This document shows, piece after piece, positions 6,997 through 10,273 of a stretch of 10,273 nucleotides of DNA. Within the stretch, counting starts at the first letter, position 1. The number at the start of each line of letters is the position of its first letter. The notes under the pieces were generated by a model that made no database searches, was not told where the DNA came from, and saw only the letters and a program-made list of their open reading frames with translations. The translations under genes and the position numbers were made by a program. Source of the stretch: Spirochaetales bacterium (GTDB taxonomy: Bacteria; Spirochaetota; Spirochaetia; Treponematales; Rectinemataceae); contig JADLKI010000011.1 of NCBI GenBank assembly GCA_015657395.1, positions 131,340 to 141,612 of the forward strand, in the 5' to 3' direction.

Positions 6997-7985
6997 GGTC
7001 TTTCCCTTTCATGCGCAAAATGCTGTGCATATGCACGCCACGACGTGGCGATAATAGTCTCTGCATCAGAATATTTCGCTTCCCAGCCGAGCAGTTTTTT
7101 TGCCGCCGCGCTTGAAGCGACGAGCTTCGCGGGGTCTCCAGGCCGGCGCCCCGTCATCACCGCGGGAATGGGCCGGCCGGTGATTCTCCGCGCCGTATCG
7201 AGGATTTCGAGCACGGAGAGCCCGCGCTCGGAGCCCAGATTGACGGCGAAGCTCCCGGGTTCTTCCACAAGGTGCATGAGCGCGGCGTAATGTGCCTCGG
7301 CGAGATCGGTCACGTGGATATAATCGCGGACTCCGGAACCGTCCGGCGTGGAATAGTCGGTGCCGAACACCTCAAGGTGCGGTCTCAGCCCCACCGCCAC
7401 CTCCATAATGACAGGCACCAGGTTCGCCGGATTTCTCTCAAGCCCGTGCACCCTGCCCTCCGGGTCGTATCCCGCCGCATTGAAGTAGCGCAGCGCCGCA
7501 AACTTGAGTCCCTTGAGCCTGTCGTACCACTCGAGACAGCGCTCGATTTCGAGCTTGGTAAAACCGTAAAAATTGGCGGGATCCTTCGGGTGCGCTTCAT
7601 CGATCGGCAGATATTTCGGCTCGCCATAGATCGCCGCCGAAGACGAAAACACGAGGCGCGGAATCTTCGCTTCGCACGCGGCATTGAGAATGCTGATCGT
7701 GCCCGTCAGGTTCTGAATGGCGTATTTCTCAGGCCTGATCATGGATTCTCCCGCAGCCTTGGCCGCGGCGAGGTGCACCACTGCGTCATAGCCTCTCTGC
7801 ATGATCGCCACAATCGCCCGATAATTGAGGATATCCTCTTCGAAGAAACCGCAATCCGAAAACAGATTCTCTCTTGTGCCCGTGGACAGATTGTCGAGCA
7901 CATCGACCTTGAGACCGCGGTCTGCAAAAAATCGCGCGACGTGGCTGCCGATATATCCGGCACCACCGATAACAAGCACATTCAT
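6993..7985 (-). CDS. galE: UDP-glucose 4-epimerase
   Basis: A 330-aa short-chain dehydrogenase-type sugar-nucleotide epimerase that interconverts UDP-glucose and UDP-galactose (possibly also the N-acetyl forms), using tightly bound NAD in the cytoplasm. Visible hallmarks are the NAD-binding GGAGYIGSH (7-15), DNLSTG (31-36), HLAAAKAAGES (71-81, the GalE form of the family motif), the SSSAAIYGE active-site strand (114-122) and the catalytic YGFTK (Tyr140, Lys144). They continue with RYFNAAGYDPEG (166-177), GTDYSTPDGSGVRDYIHV (208-225) and RRPGDP (280-285). The length matches the family. The ATG at 7985 has a GGAGAGG ribosome binding site 7 nt upstream. The stop overlaps the M20 start by ATGA. 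It probably supplies galactose units for envelope polysaccharide or feeds the Leloir pathway; no other sugar genes are in view to decide which. Confidence 0.95.
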   Translation of the reverse strand: MNVLVIGGAGYIGSHVARFFADRGLKVDVLDNLSTGTRENLFSDCGFFEEDILNYRAIVAIMQRGYDAVVHLAAAKAAGESMIRPEKYAIQNLTGTISILNAACEAKIPRLVFSSSAAIYGEPKYLPIDEAHPKDPANFYGFTKLEIERCLEWYDRLKGLKFAALRYFNAAGYDPEGRVHGLERNPANLVPVIMEVAVGLRPHLEVFGTDYSTPDGSGVRDYIHVTDLAEAHYAALMHLVEEPGSFAVNLGSERGLSVLEILDTARRITGRPIPAVMTGRRPGDPAKLVASSAAAKKLLGWEAKYSDAETIIATSWRAYAQHFAHERERP

Positions 7986-8032
7986 GCAGGCACCTCTCCA
8001 GAATTTTAAAATACAATGATTGAGCGATTGCT

Positions 8033-8061
8033 ACTGTATCGCAGAGAGCATGAGAGTGCAA
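8033..8061 (-). promoter_or_regulatory. Candidate promoter of the galE-M20 operon
   Basis: On the minus strand, TTGCAC (plus 8056-8061 complement) and TACAGT (plus 8033-8038 complement) are separated by 17 bp. The predicted start lies near 8026, giving a leader of about 40 nt before the galE ATG. The -35 box matches consensus at only three of six bases. It sits downstream of the tRNA terminator, so galE would not depend on readthrough. Confidence 0.45.
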
Positions 8062-8095
8062 CAATCGCCACAGCGTGCTGCCGGACCCTCCGGGC

Positions 8096-8124
8096 AAAAA
8101 AAAGCCACCTCACAGAGAGGTGGC
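8096..8124 (-). terminator. Rho-independent terminator of the tRNA unit
   Basis: A perfect 8-bp stem (GCCACCTC 8104-8111 with GAGGTGGC 8117-8124, loop ACAGA) is followed on the minus strand by eight T residues (the A-run 8096-8103 on plus). It begins 5 nt after the 3' end of tRNA-Phe, so it ends the tRNA transcript. Confidence 0.92.
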
Positions 8125-8129
8125 CGAAA

Positions 8130-8202
8130 TGCCGCCGACCAGAATCGAACTGGTGACACATGGATTTTCAGTCCATTGCTCTACCAACTGAGCTACAGCG
8201 GC
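8130..8202 (-). tRNA. tRNA-Phe (anticodon GAA)
   Basis: A 73-nt cloverleaf fits on the minus strand. The acceptor arm GCCGCTG/CGGCGGC contains one T-G pair. The D-stem is GCTC/GAGC, the anticodon stem ATGGA/TCCAT with loop CTGAAAA, and the T-arm ACCAG-TTCGATT-CTGGT. The discriminator is A. The anticodon GAA lies at plus 8167-8169 (complement). The 3' CCA is not encoded. It is the second gene of a two-tRNA unit, 18 nt after tRNA-Val. Confidence 0.96.
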
Positions 8203-8220
8203 ATGCTGTAGTCAAAAGAA

Positions 8221-8294
8221 TGGGCGGTGCAAGAGTCGAACTTGCGACCCCCAGCGTGTCATACTGGTGCTCTAACCAACTGAGCTAACCGCCC
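8221..8294 (-). tRNA. tRNA-Val (anticodon GAC)
   Basis: A 74-nt cloverleaf fits on the minus strand. The acceptor arm is GGGCGGT/ACCGCCC, the D-stem GCTC/GAGC, and the anticodon stem CCAGT/GCTGG (one T-G pair) with loop ATGACAC. The T-arm is GCAAG-TTCGACT-CTTGC and the discriminator is A. The anticodon GAC lies at plus 8258-8260 (complement) and reads GUC and GUU codons; a separate UAC isoacceptor must exist elsewhere. The 3' CCA is not encoded. It is the first gene of the tRNA transcript. Confidence 0.95.
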
Positions 8295-8319
8295 ATATCT
8301 GCCGCAAACGACAAAAGCT

Positions 8320-8349
8320 CTTATACCAGACAGGCACAGAGAATGTCAA
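8320..8349 (-). promoter_or_regulatory. Strong sigma70-like promoter of the tRNA-Val/tRNA-Phe unit
   Basis: On the minus strand there is a perfect -35 TTGACA (plus 8344-8349 complement), an 18-bp spacer and -10 TATAAG (plus 8320-8325 complement). The predicted start is near 8313, about 19 nt upstream of the mature 5' end of tRNA-Val, as expected for a tRNA leader. Confidence 0.8.
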
Positions 8350-8383
8350 GCGACCTCCGGCGTGAGAGAAGTGTTTGCAAGAA

Positions 8384-8412
8384 TTGCATTTTGATTGATT
8401 TGTGTATACAAT
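8384..8412 (+). promoter_or_regulatory. Candidate promoter of the chaperone-usher operon
   Basis: TTGCAT (8384-8389), a 17-bp AT-rich spacer and TACAAT (8407-8412, five of six consensus bases). The predicted start is near 8419, so the leader is short and mostly occupied by the GGAGGAG ribosome binding site. The region is divergent from the tRNA promoter, with 34 bp between the two -35 boxes. Confidence 0.55.
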
Positions 8413-8425
8413 AGCGAGCATTAGT

Positions 8426-8432
8426 GGAGGAG
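8426..8432 (+). promoter_or_regulatory. Ribosome binding site deciding the chaperone start
   Basis: GGAGGAG lies just before the ATG at 8436. An alternative in-frame GTG at 8424 would lie upstream of and overlap this site, so 8436 is the better start. Confidence 0.75.
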
Positions 8433-8435
8433 CAC

Positions 8436-9176
8436 ATGCAAAATACATTGCGCCATTATAAAAGCTTGGTATTCGCAAGTCTGTTTATGATATTGGGAGT
8501 GTCTGTATTTGCTTTCACGTTCATGCCAATGTCCATTTCGATCTCACCAAGCGGCGCCCAGAGCATTGCCAGTTTTCGCCTGACCAATGATGCTGCCCAG
8601 CAGATAGCCATTTCGATCAAGGCCATGACACGCTCGATCGATGAAAACGGGAATGAGATAAACGAACCGGCCGACAAAGATTTCACAATATTCCCAACCC
8701 GGGTCGTCGTCCAGCCCAACTCTTTTCAGAATATAAAAGTGCAGTATAAGGGCAACTCCAAGCTCACCAAGGAAGTGGCATACCGCATCATCGCGGAGCA
8801 GGTCCCCATCGATTTCGTCCAGCCGCAGAGCTCGGGCGTAAAGGTGTTGTTCAGATATATTGCGGCGCTCTATGTGGCTCCCTCCAATGTCAAAGAGATG
8901 TTGTCGGTGTCAAAAGTCGAATACGCTGAACAGGACGGAAAGAAGGGTTTTTTGGTGACCCTCACGAACAGCGGCACCCGCCACGCGCTCATCAACGACC
9001 CTGTATTGAAGATTGGCGGCGGCCCTTCGGTCTCGGTCACGCTCACCGAAGACCAGGTAAAAGCCATTCAGGGCCAGAACCTGCTCGCGGGGAATGTGCG
9101 ACACTTCTTTATTCCTTATGACAACGTAAGTCCGAATGCAAGCTACTCGGGAACACTGTCAGCGACGATCGAATAG
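8436..9176 (+). CDS. PapD-like periplasmic pilus chaperone
   Basis: A 246-aa protein with the fold signature of chaperone-usher periplasmic chaperones, which hold fimbrial subunits folded by donating a strand and hand them to the usher. Residues 1-27 are a signal peptide or N-terminal anchor. The first immunoglobulin-like domain covers about 28-148. It contains SISISPSGAQSIASFRLTND (33-52), the diagnostic FTIFPTRVVVQPNSFQNIKV (83-102), AYRIIAEQVP (115-124) and KVLFRYIAALYVAP (136-149). The last motif resembles the domain-1 edge of the archaic (Csu-type) chaperones more than classical PapD. The second domain (about 155-246) includes VTLTNSGTRHALINDPVL (174-191) and ends with a beta strand. The usual N-terminal anchoring Arg (Arg8 of PapD) is not obvious, so the subunit-binding cleft may differ. 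It is followed 66 bp later by the usher in the same direction. Confidence 0.8.
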   Translation: MQNTLRHYKSLVFASLFMILGVSVFAFTFMPMSISISPSGAQSIASFRLTNDAAQQIAISIKAMTRSIDENGNEINEPADKDFTIFPTRVVVQPNSFQNIKVQYKGNSKLTKEVAYRIIAEQVPIDFVQPQSSGVKVLFRYIAALYVAPSNVKEMLSVSKVEYAEQDGKKGFLVTLTNSGTRHALINDPVLKIGGGPSVSVTLTEDQVKAIQGQNLLAGNVRHFFIPYDNVSPNASYSGTLSATIE

Positions 9177-9242
9177 GGATTTTTCTGCGTTGATTATTTT
9201 TAAAGTCGATATAAAAAATGTGATGTAGGGAGCAATTGTCAA

Positions 9243-10273
9243 ATGGCTACTAGAAAAGTCCCGCTGTTTCTTGTGCTGAACCTCGTTGTTGGGATAAGCA
9301 TCCTTTTCGGCCAGTCCTCCGATGTCCAAAAGATGAAAGGCCAACTCCCGAATGTGCCGATTGCCCACGATACAATAACGCCGGAGCTCACCATCAGCTT
9401 TATGCTGACAATAAACGACAAGACGATAGGCGAAATCGATGCGGGGGTGTGGCACAATGAGGCGATCATCGAAAAACAACTCGCGGCCTCACTCCTCATC
9501 GAGTACCTCCGCCCCGATATCTATTCAACTATTTTCGATACCATGTTCAGGGGCCTCTCGTGGCTCAGCGCCGAAGATTTTGCAATTGCCGGGATCATCT
9601 TTGCATTCGATTCCTCGGAGCTCACCATCAGCATCACCATACCTCCTGAATATACGCCCGTTGTCGACATCGATTTTGTGCCCGAACAGGTGCCGAATTA
9701 CAAGCCCATTCTCAGACCGGCTCCCTTCGCGGGGTTCATCCAGGACGAAACAAATCTGCAGGTCTCGAATACCTCCGGCAGCACGCTGTTTTTTTCGACA
9801 AAACTCTATTCTGTCATCGATATTCTGGGAACGCATCTTTTCACGTCCGGGTATGTCTCGCTCTCCGAGACGTCGGAGACATACTATTTCGACAGTCTGT
9901 ATGCCCTCTGGAACAACAATGCCCAACAACTGCAGGTATCGCTGGGCATGATAACCATCCCCGGCACGGGCTTTCAGTCACAGCCACAGCTCTACGCCGT
10001 TTCGCTCGCAAGCATCGAGAATTACCGCTATATCGTGCGCCAGGGCTATATCGACGACAGAACCGAGTTCACCATCCACAAGCTCGCGAAAGTGACCGTC
10101 GAAGTGAACGGCCGACCCATCCGGCAAGTGCTTCTGGCGCCGGGGAATTACCGCATTCTCGACCTGCCTTTCACCACGGGCCTCAATGAATTCGTACTGC
10201 GCATCGAGGAAACAGATGGCAATGTGCAGGTTTTTCGCCATCTCATCCCGCGCGACAACAATATCCTAGAGAT
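9243..10273 (+). CDS. Fimbrial outer-membrane usher protein, 5' part (runs off right edge)
   Basis: The open frame covers 343 codons with no stop before the window ends. In this pathway an usher is an outer-membrane beta-barrel that receives chaperone-subunit complexes and secretes the fibre. A signal peptide covers about 1-23 (MATRKVPLFLVLNLVVGISI, then LFGQ). The N-terminal domain has the usher layout: ELTISFMLTINDKTIGEID (48-66), a helix and loop with LSAEDFAIAGI (108-118), FDSSELTISITIPPEY (122-137). Barrel-like strands follow. The most telling block is VTVEVNGRPIRQVLLAPGNY (284-303) followed by RILDLPFTTGLNEFVLRIEE (304-323) and TDG (324-326), equivalent to the PG-(F/Y)-x-I-x-DLP ... E-x-DG motif of PapC/FimD-type ushers. 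An AGGGAG ribosome binding site (9227-9232) lies 10 nt before the ATG. The preceding gap, 9177-9242, is only about 30% G+C and contains no gene. The sequence diverges from textbook ushers, consistent with an archaic-type system. Confidence 0.8.
   Translation, partial: MATRKVPLFLVLNLVVGISILFGQSSDVQKMKGQLPNVPIAHDTITPELTISFMLTINDKTIGEIDAGVWHNEAIIEKQLAASLLIEYLRPDIYSTIFDTMFRGLSWLSAEDFAIAGIIFAFDSSELTISITIPPEYTPVVDIDFVPEQVPNYKPILRPAPFAGFIQDETNLQVSNTSGSTLFFSTKLYSVIDILGTHLFTSGYVSLSETSETYYFDSLYALWNNNAQQLQVSLGMITIPGTGFQSQPQLYAVSLASIENYRYIVRQGYIDDRTEFTIHKLAKVTVEVNGRPIRQVLLAPGNYRILDLPFTTGLNEFVLRIEETDGNVQVFRHLIPRDNNILE

Noticed and set aside
5845..7290. Long open plus-strand frame (about 480 codons) across the M20 and galE genes
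   Set aside because: It is antisense to two genes with clear catalytic motifs, is rich in Arg/His, shows no recognisable domain, and arises from the high third-position G+C of the real genes.
8081..8093. Small hairpin CCGGA-CCC-TCCGG next to the A-run
   Set aside because: The stem is only 5 bp and has no T-run on the plus strand; the adjacent A-run belongs to the minus-strand tRNA terminator.
8130..8294. Attachment site or integrated element at the tRNA genes
   Set aside because: Both tRNAs are complete, no repeat of their 3' ends was seen within the window, and no integrase gene is present.
1..10273. CRISPR array, insertion sequence or phage genes
   Set aside because: No regularly spaced repeats, no terminal inverted repeats flanking a transposase, and no phage-like proteins were found.

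Overview
The window looks like chromosomal DNA from a diderm bacterium with moderate to high G+C. A MltD-type murein hydrolase, a lipoprotein and the start of a chaperone-usher locus all imply an outer membrane. Promoters are sigma70-like and several starts have GGAGG-type ribosome binding sites, which argues against Bacteroidota. The gene set (a DUF2400/TIGR02757 protein, exported TPR proteins, a LysM lytic transglycosylase) fits Spirochaetota best, for example a Treponema/Spirochaeta/Rectinema relative. That placement is inference and only moderately secure.

Layout, left to right. Positions 1-233 are a very GC-rich stretch with short palindromes and no convincing gene. On the minus strand lie an exported TPR protein (3127 to 1235) and, overlapping it by ATGA, a DUF2400 protein (1238 to 234) that carries an unusual repeat-bearing insert. 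A 91-bp divergent spacer separates these from a plus-strand pair: a TPR-like lipoprotein (3219-4319) and, again overlapping by ATGA, a MltD-like lytic transglycosylase with two LysM domains (4316-5755). This pair converges, across 11 bp, on a minus-strand operon of galE (7985 to 6993) and an M20 metallopeptidase (6996 to 5767), a third ATGA overlap. Upstream of galE is a minus-strand tRNA unit, tRNA-Val(GAC) then tRNA-Phe(GAA), with a good promoter and a clear rho-independent terminator. Divergent from the tRNAs, a plus-strand promoter leads into a PapD-like periplasmic chaperone (8436-9176) and the 5' part of a fimbrial usher (9243 to beyond the right edge).

Functional themes are the envelope (TPR proteins, lipoprotein, murein hydrolase, chaperone-usher secretion), sugar-nucleotide supply (GalE) and peptide or amino-acid turnover (M20 enzyme). 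The least ordinary parts are the chaperone-usher locus in a probable spirochaete, the in-frame repeat insert in the DUF2400 protein, and the uncharacterised lipoprotein coupled to the murein hydrolase. I see no CRISPR array, insertion sequence, integrase or phage gene.
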